Assembly (NCBI GenBank): GCA_040374085.1
Contig: JBEIVB010000011.1
Span: forward strand, 1-45,285
Origin: JBEIVB01 sp040374085
GTDB taxonomy: Bacteria > Bacteroidota > Bacteroidia > UBA4408
Length of the DNA stretch: 45,285 nucleotides
Direction of reading: 5' to 3'
The translations under genes were made by a program, and so were the position numbers. Positions 8,099 to 15,955 of the stretch are shown here, one piece after another. How positions within the stretch are numbered: position 1 is the first letter of the stretch; every line of letters starts with the position of its first letter. The notes under the pieces were generated by a model. That model searched no databases and was not told the DNA's origin. It saw only the letters and a program-made list of their open reading frames with translations.

Positions 8099-8711
8099 AG
8101 CCGAAAATTTGAGTCGGGCGTATGGCCGGGAAGTGCTCTTCCAACACCTTTCTCTAGATTTGAAAATTGGAGAATCGCTTGCAGTGGTGGGTCAAAATGG
8201 TTCAGGAAAATCAACCCTATTGCAGATTCTGGCCGGATTTTTAACCCCCAGCTCAGGTTCATTGGCCTGGAAGCATCCAGAGAAAGGCTGGCTCAATCAT
8301 ACTCCGCCGGGTCTGGTATCCATTGCGGCACCTTATCTCGAATTACCCGAAAGTCTTACCCTCCCGGAAATCTTTTACTTGCAAGAAGCTGTTGTTCCTT
8401 TTGAAGAGGGCATGGATTGGGAAACCTTTGAAGAGCGCATGCAGCTTCCCGGTCTCCGGAACAAGCCTTTTGGAGCTTACTCCTCGGGCATGAGGCAAAA
8501 GGCCCGTTTGGGTTTGGCTCTTTGGTCCTCGGCACCCATCTGCATCCTCGATGAACCAACATCAAACTTGGATGGCCAAGGGCAGGCCTGGTTTCAACAA
8601 TGGACCCCCCTAAGTACGGGGTCAAAACTGCTTATTTTGGGCAGCAACCACCTCAATGTTGAGCTGGAATTGTGCGGTTCAGTGTGCAGCCTTAGTCAAT
8701 TTAAGCCTTGA
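8091..8711 (+). CDS. ABC transporter ATP-binding protein (orphan)
   Basis: A 206-residue ABC ATPase with all nucleotide-binding motifs: Walker A G34QNGSGKST, signature SSGMRQKARLG, Walker B CILDEPTSNLD and the switch histidine in LGSNHL. Its short length and single domain resemble CcmA-type or other small exporter ATPases. No permease gene is adjacent, so substrate and direction of transport are unknown. I set the start at the ATG at 8091, eight bases inside gap; the upstream extension is only gap sequence in another frame. It is likely cotranscribed with lipA and gap. Confidence 0.85.
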   Translation: MIKAENLSRAYGREVLFQHLSLDLKIGESLAVVGQNGSGKSTLLQILAGFLTPSSGSLAWKHPEKGWLNHTPPGLVSIAAPYLELPESLTLPEIFYLQEAVVPFEEGMDWETFEERMQLPGLRNKPFGAYSSGMRQKARLGLALWSSAPICILDEPTSNLDGQGQAWFQQWTPLSTGSKLLILGSNHLNVELELCGSVCSLSQFKP

Positions 8712-8832
8712 TTATCAACAGGTTGGCTCATTTTTGCCCCCTATGCACCCTTTTGTCGATGGAGGGCTTCTGAGATAAATCGTTTCTTTGCCGCCACCCA
8801 TTATTGGGTTACCTTTCTCTAAAAAGCGTTTG

Positions 8833-11301
8833 ATGGCAAAAAATCTGGTTATCGTTGAGTCCCCGGCTAAGGCCAAAACCATTGAGGGATTTTTAGGCAA
8901 AGACTTCACTGTAAAACCGAGCTTCGGTCACGTGCGCGATTTGGTTAAAAAAGGCCTCGGTGTTGAGGTCGATAACAACTTTCGTCCTACTTATGAGGTC
9001 TCCGACGACAAGAAAAACGTTATTGCCGAACTCAAGAAACTTTCGAAATCTGCCGATACCGTGTGGCTGGCTTCCGATGAGGATCGTGAAGGAGAGGCCA
9101 TTTCATGGCATTTGTTTGAGACGCTAGGTTTGCAACGAGACAAAACGCGCAGGATTGTTTTTCATGAGATCACAAAACCGGCCATTCAAAAAGCCATTGA
9201 GAATCCCCGGGAGATCGATCTTCACTTGGTCGATGCCCAACAGGCTCGCCGTATTCTCGATCGTTTGGTAGGATTCGAACTTTCGCCGGTTTTATGGAAA
9301 AAGGTAAAACCCTCTCTCTCGGCCGGCCGGGTTCAGTCCGTTGCGGTTCGGCTAATCGTGGAGCGCGAGCGAGAGGTTGTCGATTTCCAATCTACATCTG
9401 CCTACCGCGTAACCGCCATTTTCCAAACCGGGAAAGGGCAAAGCATAAAGGCTGAGCTGCCCAAGCGATTCAGCACAGAAGAGGAAGCACATGCTTTCCT
9501 CAGCGACTGCTTGGGGGCCCAGTTCACCGTTAAATCGCTCGAAGTAAAGCCTGCGAAGAAAACTCCTTCCGCACCTTTCACAACTTCTACCCTTCAACAA
9601 GAGGCTTCCAGAAAGCTGGGTTTTTCTGTTTCTCAAACCATGGCAGTGGCCCAGCGACTATATGAATCGGGAAAAATTACCTACATGCGAACCGATTCCA
9701 CCAACCTCTCAGAATTGGCCATGGGTGCTGCGGGGAATGAGATCGTGCGCATGTTTGGTGCAGATTATCATCAATCGCGTCAATTCCGGACCAAAAGCAA
9801 GGGTGCCCAAGAGGCTCACGAAGCCATTCGTCCAACCTACATGGATCGTCAGCAGGTAGAAGGCGATGCCCAGGAAAGACGCTTGTATGAGCTCATTTGG
9901 AAACGTACAATTGCTTCACAAATGAGCGATGCTCAAATCGAGCGAACCATCATCCACATTCAACTATCGAACAACAAAGAATTTTTTGTTGCCAAGGGAG
10001 AGGTGCTCAAGTTTGAAGGATTTTTGAAGGTGTATATGGAATCGGTGGACGATGAGGAGCAAGAGGAAGGAACCTCTTTGTTGCCCAAAGTAACCGAAGG
10101 TGAAGCCCTTAATCTGCTGGAGGCCGATGCCACCGAGCGCTTTGCATTGCCTCCACCCCGTTATTCTGAGGCGAGTTTGGTTAAGAAACTCGAGGAGTTG
10201 GGAATAGGAAGGCCCTCTACCTATGCACCCACCATTTCTACCATACAGAACCGTGGTTATGTGGTGAAAGAGGATCGCGAAGGCCGTTCCAGAACCTTTG
10301 GCCGACTGCTCCTCCGCGAAGGGAAAATCAAATCGGAGCAAGGCAAGGAAAACACCGGTGCCGAACGCTCTAAGTTGTTTCCTACCGACATCGGAATGGT
10401 GGTGAATGACTTTCTGGTTAAAGCTTTTGATCGGATTCTCGATTACAATTTCACCGCCACTGTAGAAAAGGAATTTGATGAAATTGCGGAAGGCAAGGTA
10501 TCGTGGCAAAGCATGATGCAGCGCTTCTATACCTCCTTCCATCCTCAGGTTGAGAAAACCATGGAGGAATCGGAACGAGCCACAGGCGAGCGCGTCTTAG
10601 GGGAAGAGCCCGGCACCGGCCGAAAGGTTTTTGCACGCATCGGAAGATACGGGCCCTTGATTCAGATTGGGGATTCGGAGGCTGAGGATAAGCCCCGCTT
10701 TTCAAGCTTGAAAGCCAATCAACGCCTAGAGACCATTACTCTGGCAGAGGCCCTCGAATTGTTTAAGTTGCCTCGTGTAGTGGGCGCGTATGAAGGTCAC
10801 GAGATGGTTGTAGCTGCTGGTAGATTTGGGCCCTATGTCCGGCACAATGGGGCATTTGTGAGCCTAAAAAAAGAGGATGATCCGCTTACCATTAATCAGG
10901 ATCGTGCTATTGAATTGATTGAGGAGAAACGAAAGATTGAGCGCGAGCGCGTGATCAAAACCTTCGTCGAACGGCCCGATGTTCAGGTTTTGAATGGCCG
11001 CTGGGGGCCTTATTTGGTTGTGGATGGGCACAACTATAAGCTGCCCAAGGATGTGGTGCCCGGGGATCTCGATTTGGAGGGTTGTTTGAGCATCGCCAAA
11101 GAAGGCACAGGAACCCCTATTCGTAAAGCGGCCAGTCGAAAAGCAGGTGGATCAGCATCGAGCGGTTCAAAGGCCAAAGCCGCGCCTAAGAAGTCGGTTT
11201 CAAGCGGGGCGACTAAGAAGAAAGCCCCAGCGACCGCAAAATCCTCTAAGGCATCGTCCTCATCTACTAAAAGCAAAGCTTCCCGAACTAAGAAAGGTTG
11301 A
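8833..11301 (+). CDS. topA: DNA topoisomerase I (type IA)
   Basis: Relaxes negative supercoils through a 5'-phosphotyrosine intermediate. The 822-residue protein starts MAKNLVIVESPAKAKTIEGFLG with the TOPRIM domain (acidic DEDREGEAISWH), and the active-site tyrosine is Y284 in ITYMRTDST. After the cleavage/strand-passage domain there is a repeated C-terminal region without zinc-finger cysteines. The protein ends in about 60 residues rich in Lys, Ser and Ala, probably a DNA- or RNA-polymerase-contacting tail. The ATG at 8833 begins the canonical N-terminus; the frame extends 15 codons upstream. The 121 bases before it contain only a weak TTTCTTTG -7 candidate (about 8780). The stop overlaps the next gene (TGATG). 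Confidence 0.96.
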   Translation: MAKNLVIVESPAKAKTIEGFLGKDFTVKPSFGHVRDLVKKGLGVEVDNNFRPTYEVSDDKKNVIAELKKLSKSADTVWLASDEDREGEAISWHLFETLGLQRDKTRRIVFHEITKPAIQKAIENPREIDLHLVDAQQARRILDRLVGFELSPVLWKKVKPSLSAGRVQSVAVRLIVEREREVVDFQSTSAYRVTAIFQTGKGQSIKAELPKRFSTEEEAHAFLSDCLGAQFTVKSLEVKPAKKTPSAPFTTSTLQQEASRKLGFSVSQTMAVAQRLYESGKITYMRTDSTNLSELAMGAAGNEIVRMFGADYHQSRQFRTKSKGAQEAHEAIRPTYMDRQQVEGDAQERRLYELIWKRTIASQMSDAQIERTIIHIQLSNNKEFFVAKGEVLKFEGFLKVYMESVDDEEQEEGTSLLPKVTEGEALNLLEADATERFALPPPRYSEASLVKKLEELGIGRPSTYAPTISTIQNRGYVVKEDREGRSRTFGRLLLREGKIKSEQGKENTGAERSKLFPTDIGMVVNDFLVKAFDRILDYNFTATVEKEFDEIAEGKVSWQSMMQRFYTSFHPQVEKTMEESERATGERVLGEEPGTGRKVFARIGRYGPLIQIGDSEAEDKPRFSSLKANQRLETITLAEALELFKLPRVVGAYEGHEMVVAAGRFGPYVRHNGAFVSLKKEDDPLTINQDRAIELIEEKRKIERERVIKTFVERPDVQVLNGRWGPYLVVDGHNYKLPKDVVPGDLDLEGCLSIAKEGTGTPIRKAASRKAGGSASSGSKAKAAPKKSVSSGATKKKAPATAKSSKASSSSTKSKASRTKKG

Positions 11302-12467
11302 TGATGGACCTTCGCCTTTTCTTTCAACCAAGCCGGGCGGAACAAGGCCAATGGCCAAGCGGCTCTATAGGCCAGGCTGTGGATGGCAAATCCATTCCCG
11401 AAAGCATGCAGGAAATTCCTGCTGGCTCGGTAGTCATCATCGGGGTATGCGAAGACCGCGGCAACCCATCCAACCAGGGAAGTGGAAAAGGACCTGACGC
11501 TGTAAGGCCCTGGCTCTACCGCCTCTCCAATCCACTGCCGGATGGTAGGTTGTTTGATTTCGGCAACATTGAACAAGGGCATGCCTTTACCGATACGCAT
11601 TTCGCGCTCACTGAAGTATCTGCTGCGCTTCTCAAGCGGGGTGTAATGCCCCTGGTTTTGGGCGGAACCCAAGATCTTACCTACGCTCAGTTCAAGGCCT
11701 ACGAGAAACTCGAGCAAACCGTAAATCTGGTAGGAGTAGATGCACTCTTCAATATGGGGGAAATTGATCAGCCCCTCGATTCCCAGTCCTATCTCAGTCA
11801 CATCATTCTGCATCAACCCAATTTCCTCTTCAACTACAGTCACATAGGGTATCAAACATACCTTGTAGAACAGGCCTCAATTGCACTTATGGACAAGCTG
11901 TACTTCGATGCATATCGTTTGGGCTTGTTTAAAAACAACGTCTTCGAGTTGGAGCCCATCCTTAGGAATGCCGATTTGGTGAGTTTCGACCTCAGTTGCA
12001 TTCGGGCCTCCGATGCTCCGGGCAACTCGGCAGCCGGACCCAATGGATTCTATGGAGAGGAGGCCTGCCAAATGATGCGCTACGCTGGTCTAAGCGAAAA
12101 GCTCTCGAGCCTTGGCATTTTTGAGTTTAACCCACTTCTAGACAGTAGAGGTTTTACGGCCCATTTGGTAGCTCAAATGGTATGGTGCTTTCTTGAAGGG
12201 GTAGCCAGCAGAAAATCCGACTATCCCATTGCATCTAAGCAGGAATTTACGCGCTACCGGGTTTTCGTGCAAGAAGGCAAACACGAGATTGTATTCTACA
12301 AGAGCAACCGCACCGATCGGTGGTGGATGGAAGTACCCTATCCGCCCGACAAGGGTAAGCGATTTGAGCGCCATCATTTGGTCCCATGTTCGTATTCCGA
12401 TTACCAACTTGCTTGTCGGGAAGACATTCCCGATCGATGGTGGCAGACCTTCCAAAAGCTTGGGTAG
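11301..12467 (+). CDS. Arginase/formimidoylglutamase-fold protein with degenerate metal site
   Basis: A 388-residue member of the ureohydrolase (arginase/agmatinase/formiminoglutamase) superfamily by fold motifs. The binuclear manganese ligands are mostly gone. The GGxH motif reads GGTQ (residues 121-124), DAHxD reads DALFN (147-151), and SFDxDxxDP reads SFDLSCIRA (228-236); only D147 and D230 keep ligand character. APGNSAAGPNGFYGEE and the C-terminal RWWMEVPYP stretch are otherwise well formed. Database members are often labelled formimidoylglutamase, but hydrolase activity is doubtful. It is coupled to topA (TGATG) and lies directly before the type IX secretion operon. An ATG at 11304 is an equally possible start. 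Confidence 0.8.
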   Translation: MMDLRLFFQPSRAEQGQWPSGSIGQAVDGKSIPESMQEIPAGSVVIIGVCEDRGNPSNQGSGKGPDAVRPWLYRLSNPLPDGRLFDFGNIEQGHAFTDTHFALTEVSAALLKRGVMPLVLGGTQDLTYAQFKAYEKLEQTVNLVGVDALFNMGEIDQPLDSQSYLSHIILHQPNFLFNYSHIGYQTYLVEQASIALMDKLYFDAYRLGLFKNNVFELEPILRNADLVSFDLSCIRASDAPGNSAAGPNGFYGEEACQMMRYAGLSEKLSSLGIFEFNPLLDSRGFTAHLVAQMVWCFLEGVASRKSDYPIASKQEFTRYRVFVQEGKHEIVFYKSNRTDRWWMEVPYPPDKGKRFERHHLVPCSYSDYQLACREDIPDRWWQTFQKLG

Positions 12468-12485
12468 GATGTTGACAACCTACCC
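12462..12485 (+). other. Stem-loop over the stop codon of the arginase-like gene
   Basis: Perfect 7-bp inverted repeat GGGTAGG / CCTACCC with a ten-base loop, containing the TAG stop (12465-12467). No T-run follows, so it is not a classical intrinsic terminator. It could limit read-through or protect the mRNA end before the promoter at 12501. Confidence 0.45.
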
Positions 12486-12500
12486 AGATTGTTAAAAAGA

Positions 12501-12533
12501 TTTGCCCGTTCGGAATATCTTTCCGTACTTTAG
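12501..12533 (+). promoter_or_regulatory. Promoter of the type IX secretion operon
   Basis: TTTG (12501-12504), 21 bases, then TACTTTAG (12526-12533), one base from the TAnnTTTG consensus. The implied start near 12539 leaves a leader of about 94 bases before the PorP-like gene. Confidence 0.45.
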
Positions 12534-12632
12534 CGACTAAAATTTTGCAACAGGTACATGCAACAATCGTCTGTATCTCAAGCGGAGTCACATGTTTGAA
12601 AAAAATTGGTTCAGTAAACGACCATCCATCTT

Positions 12633-13613
12633 ATGAAAAAACGCATCACCGTTGCTTTGTTTGCGCTCTTTGGCCTCCAAGGTTTTGCCCAGCAGGATCC
12701 TCAGTTTAGCCAGAATGTCTTCAATCGTATGGCCGTGAACCCTGGATATGCCGGCAGCAATGGATTTCTTTGTGGGACTTTAATCGGCCGCCAGCAATGG
12801 GCCGGTTTTGCAGGAAGCCCGCGAACTTTTGCATTTTCGGCGGACATGCCCATTATGAAGGAATCCAGTATGCCCGGTGGGGTTGGGTTGACCATCATTT
12901 CCGACAAGCTTGGGTTGGAAAGTAATTTTTATGCCAAAGCTGCCTATGCGTATCGCTTGATTTTACCAACCGGTACCTTGGGATTGGGATTGGAAATTGG
13001 GGCTTTGCAAAAATCATTTGGGGGTCTGTTCAAGCCTACAGAAGGGTCTCAAGGTTCGGCAAATCCGGATCCCTCCATTCCGTTTGGCGGCATCAGCCAA
13101 ACTAAATTTGACTTGGGCTTTGGTGCTTTTTATCAGATTCCAAACAAGTTGTTTTTCGGTGTATCTGCCGGTCACCTCACTGCTCCTTCCTACTCTGGAG
13201 GAACCTCCAACAATTCGTTCAACTACCTGACAGCACGCCACATTTATGTTATCGGTGGTTATGAGTTTTCCTTGCCTAACAACCCCAGTTTGGTGTTTAA
13301 ACCAAACTTCATGTACAAAACGTCACTTAGTTCCAATCAAATTGATGTAAATGCCTTGGTGTTCTACAATAATATGATTTGGGGTGGCGTTTCATATCGG
13401 ATCTTGGGCAACGATGCCTTGGTTCCAATGGTTGGTTATCAAGGCACCATTATGGAAGGAAAAGGGAACTACAGAATCGGCTATTCTTACGATGCAACTC
13501 TTTCACGATTGAGGACTGCAAGCAGCGGTTCACATGAGGTGATGCTCGGATTCTGTTATGACATCACACCAAAAGTGAAGGTTACCAAATACGTAAATCC
13601 AAGGTTTTTGTAA
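12633..13613 (+). CDS. Type IX secretion system outer-membrane protein, PorP/SprF family
   Basis: A 326-residue outer-membrane barrel with signal peptide MKKRITVALFALFGLQGFAQQ. It starts with the family hallmark DPQFSQNVFNRMAVNPGYAGSN, then IGRQQWAGFAGSP, which defines the PorP/SprF family. Members work at the outer membrane with the type IX secretion machinery, some of them with a specific large adhesin encoded nearby. Its position immediately upstream of gldK, in the same direction, indicates the core PorP/SprF-like component rather than an adhesin-specific paralogue. It begins at the only sensible ATG, and an 89-base gap separates it from gldK. Confidence 0.88.
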   Translation: MKKRITVALFALFGLQGFAQQDPQFSQNVFNRMAVNPGYAGSNGFLCGTLIGRQQWAGFAGSPRTFAFSADMPIMKESSMPGGVGLTIISDKLGLESNFYAKAAYAYRLILPTGTLGLGLEIGALQKSFGGLFKPTEGSQGSANPDPSIPFGGISQTKFDLGFGAFYQIPNKLFFGVSAGHLTAPSYSGGTSNNSFNYLTARHIYVIGGYEFSLPNNPSLVFKPNFMYKTSLSSNQIDVNALVFYNNMIWGGVSYRILGNDALVPMVGYQGTIMEGKGNYRIGYSYDATLSRLRTASSGSHEVMLGFCYDITPKVKVTKYVNPRFL

Positions 13614-13702
13614 TTTTTTGAAACCTGAGGGAAACTTCCTCGTTAAAGACCGACTAAACTTTGGTTATCAACAACCCAACGCGCACATACACACTGTCAA
13701 GG

Positions 13703-15013
13703 ATGAAAAAACTATTGGTTTTTCTAGCTGGAATTGCCCTCTGGAGCGGTTGCTCCAACAAAGGTAATGGCCAGTTGATTGGTGTTCAAGATCGAATGGT
13801 TTGGAGCGATTTCGATCCATACGGAATGTTGTACATCCCCATGGGTGCTTACCAGATGGGGCCTGCAGATCAAGATGTACCTTATTCTCAGACCACCCAA
13901 TCCAAAACCGTTTCGGTTCAGGCTTTCTACATCGATGAAACCGAAATCACCAACAATGAGTACCGCCAATTCGTAAACTGGGTGCGCGATTCCATTGCAC
14001 GCAGGACTCTTGGTGAAGCCGGAAATGAGGCATTCCTTGTTTCCCAAAATGAATTTGGGGAAGACATCACCGGAGGACCTCAAATCAACTGGTCTGAGAA
14101 GCTCAAGTGGGAAAAACCGGAGGCTCGCGAGGGTTTGGCCGATATGTTCCTTCCTGAAAATGAGCGTTTTTATCGCCGTAAGGAAATTGATACCCGAAAG
14201 TTGATGTTCGAATACTATTGGATTGATCTGCGTGAGGCTGCCCGTAGAACAGGCCGCGAGCAGGGCATGGTAGATCGTTCGGTATTCATCAAAAAGGACG
14301 TTATCAACGTTTATCCCGATACACTTTGCTGGATTCATGATTTCTCTTACTCCTTCAACGAGCCGCTCACCAACATGTATTTTTGGCATCCTGCTTACGA
14401 CGAGTACCCGGTTGTTGGGGTGAGTTGGAAACAAGCCCGTGCTTTTTGTATCTGGAGGACACAATTGCTGAACAACTTCCTTCCGAACGTTGGTTTGACC
14501 TTTATTCAGGACTTTCGTTTGCCAAGTGAATCAGAGTGGGAGTATGCTGCACGAGGCGGAATTGATTTGAATCCATATCCTTGGGGTGGACCCTACATTC
14601 GAAATTCACGAGGATGCTTTTTAGCTAATTTCAAGCCTCTGCGTGGCAACTATGTGGATGATGGAGGTTTCCACACCGTCAAGGCGGATGAGTACAATCC
14701 AAATGCTTACGGGTTGTATTGCATGGCTGGTAACGTCGCAGAGTGGACTGCGAATGCTTTTGATGAGTCTGCTTACAACTTTTCTCATGATCTAAATCCC
14801 GATTATCAATACGAAGCGCAGGAAACCGATTTGCCCGCTTTGAAACGCAAGGTTATTCGCGGTGGATCTTGGAAAGACATTTCCTACTTTAATCAAGTTA
14901 GTACCCGCACCTATGAATATCAGGACACTTCCAAATGCTACATTGGTTTTAGGAGTGTAATGTCGTACCTTGGCAGAGGCAAAGCACAAGGCGCGGACGG
15001 TGCTAAAAAGTAA
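13703..15013 (+). CDS. gldK: Gliding motility / type IX secretion lipoprotein GldK
   Basis: A 436-residue lipoprotein (signal peptide with lipidation C17 in ALWSGC) that forms the periplasmic ring of the type IX secretion system with GldN. The rest is a formylglycine-generating-enzyme-like domain (MLYIPMGAYQMG, FRLPSESEWEYAARGG, RGGSWKD, YIGFRSVM). The cysteine pair that catalyses FGE chemistry just after RGGSW is absent, in line with a structural role. The ATG at 13703 follows AAGG and starts the signal peptide. The gap before it holds a short hairpin at 13627-13641 that is too weak to call a terminator, so cotranscription with the PorP-like gene is likely. Confidence 0.95.
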   Translation: MKKLLVFLAGIALWSGCSNKGNGQLIGVQDRMVWSDFDPYGMLYIPMGAYQMGPADQDVPYSQTTQSKTVSVQAFYIDETEITNNEYRQFVNWVRDSIARRTLGEAGNEAFLVSQNEFGEDITGGPQINWSEKLKWEKPEAREGLADMFLPENERFYRRKEIDTRKLMFEYYWIDLREAARRTGREQGMVDRSVFIKKDVINVYPDTLCWIHDFSYSFNEPLTNMYFWHPAYDEYPVVGVSWKQARAFCIWRTQLLNNFLPNVGLTFIQDFRLPSESEWEYAARGGIDLNPYPWGGPYIRNSRGCFLANFKPLRGNYVDDGGFHTVKADEYNPNAYGLYCMAGNVAEWTANAFDESAYNFSHDLNPDYQYEAQETDLPALKRKVIRGGSWKDISYFNQVSTRTYEYQDTSKCYIGFRSVMSYLGRGKAQGADGAKK

Positions 15014-15066
15014 TGTGAATCAACAAACTCAAACAACCTAATAAACCTCACAAACTCTCACGCAAA

Positions 15067-15900
15067 ATGGGATTTATTCAAACACTTCAGTCGAAAAAGG
15101 GTAAAACATTCATGGGATACCTTTATGGATGGGGCGCTTCTATTGTAATCATCGGTGCAATGTTTAAGATTCAGCACTGGACAGGTGCCTCCGAGATGCT
15201 GGTAGCGGGATTATCCATTGAGGCAGTCATCTTCTTCTTTTCTGCATTTGAACCCATTCACGAGCCGGAAGATTGGAGTTTGGTTTATCCTGAGCTGCGC
15301 GGCATGCATGATGATGAGGATGGTCACGGACATGGTGGTGGCCACGACAAGGTTGCACGAGGTAAATCCGGAGATCCTATTGCTCAGAAGCTTGACCAAA
15401 TGTTGGAGGAGGCAAAGATCGGCCCCGAACTTATAGAGAGCCTTGGCGCAGGATTTAAGTCCATATCAGATCAAGCTAATAAAATTACCACAATGGCTGA
15501 TGCTACAGTGGTTACCAATGATTACATGGAAAGTGTGAAAGGTGCTACTTCCAACATGGGTAAACTTTCCGAAAGTTATTTGAAAGCGTCCGCCTCATTG
15601 GTAGATCTTTCTGAAACCAACATTGACGGGAAAGCCTACGGGGAGCAACTCCAAAAGGTGTCTCAAAACCTTGCCGCGCTCAATGCAGTTTATGAATTGC
15701 AATTGCAGGGAAGCTCAGATCAGCTGAAGCAAACCTCCAAGATGTTTGACAACATGGGAACGCTCATTCAAAATCTGAACGATTCTGTTGCCGATACTGC
15801 ACGCTACAAAGAGGAAATCAACAAATTGGCTGGAAACCTCAACGCCTTGAATACCGTTTACGGCAACATGTTGAGTGCCATGAACTACAACAGGTCATAG
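15067..15900 (+). CDS. gldL: Type IX secretion motor protein GldL
   Basis: Inner-membrane stator-like subunit of the proton-driven type IX secretion/gliding motor, partner of GldM. The 277-residue protein has two transmembrane helices near the N-terminus (about 17-33 and 44-61). K34 and H37 lie between them (MFKIQHW) and glutamate E52 lies inside helix 2, the position of the functionally important glutamate in characterised GldL. A cytoplasmic part with coiled-coil character follows (residues ~115-277). A His/Asp/Gly-rich stretch (HDDEDGHGHGGGHD, residues 81-94) joins the two parts. It follows gldK by 53 bases. Confidence 0.95.
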   Translation: MGFIQTLQSKKGKTFMGYLYGWGASIVIIGAMFKIQHWTGASEMLVAGLSIEAVIFFFSAFEPIHEPEDWSLVYPELRGMHDDEDGHGHGGGHDKVARGKSGDPIAQKLDQMLEEAKIGPELIESLGAGFKSISDQANKITTMADATVVTNDYMESVKGATSNMGKLSESYLKASASLVDLSETNIDGKAYGEQLQKVSQNLAALNAVYELQLQGSSDQLKQTSKMFDNMGTLIQNLNDSVADTARYKEEINKLAGNLNALNTVYGNMLSAMNYNRS

Positions 15901-15955
15901 TCCTCAGCCCAATCTTCAATTTCCCAACTATTTGATTATCTCTTAAAAAAGAACT

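Noticed and set aside
11130..11298. Lys/Ser/Ala-rich low-complexity end of topA considered as a repeat or separate gene
   Set aside because: It is in frame with topA and is a common type of basic tail in topoisomerases of this phylum; no DNA-level repeat unit is seen.
11034..11855. 273-codon minus-strand open frame opposite topA 3' end and the arginase-like gene
   Set aside because: It spans two well-supported plus-strand genes, and its sequence is low in recognisable motifs; the long frame reflects codon bias of the opposite strand.
13627..13641. Short inverted repeat between the PorP-like gene and gldK, considered as a terminator
   Set aside because: Only about six pairs including one G-U, and no T-run follows; it is too weak to separate the two genes.
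13703..15013. GldK read as an active formylglycine-generating enzyme or sulfatase modifier
   Set aside because: The FGE catalytic cysteine pair after RGGSW is missing, and the position between the PorP-like gene and gldL fixes it as the structural GldK.
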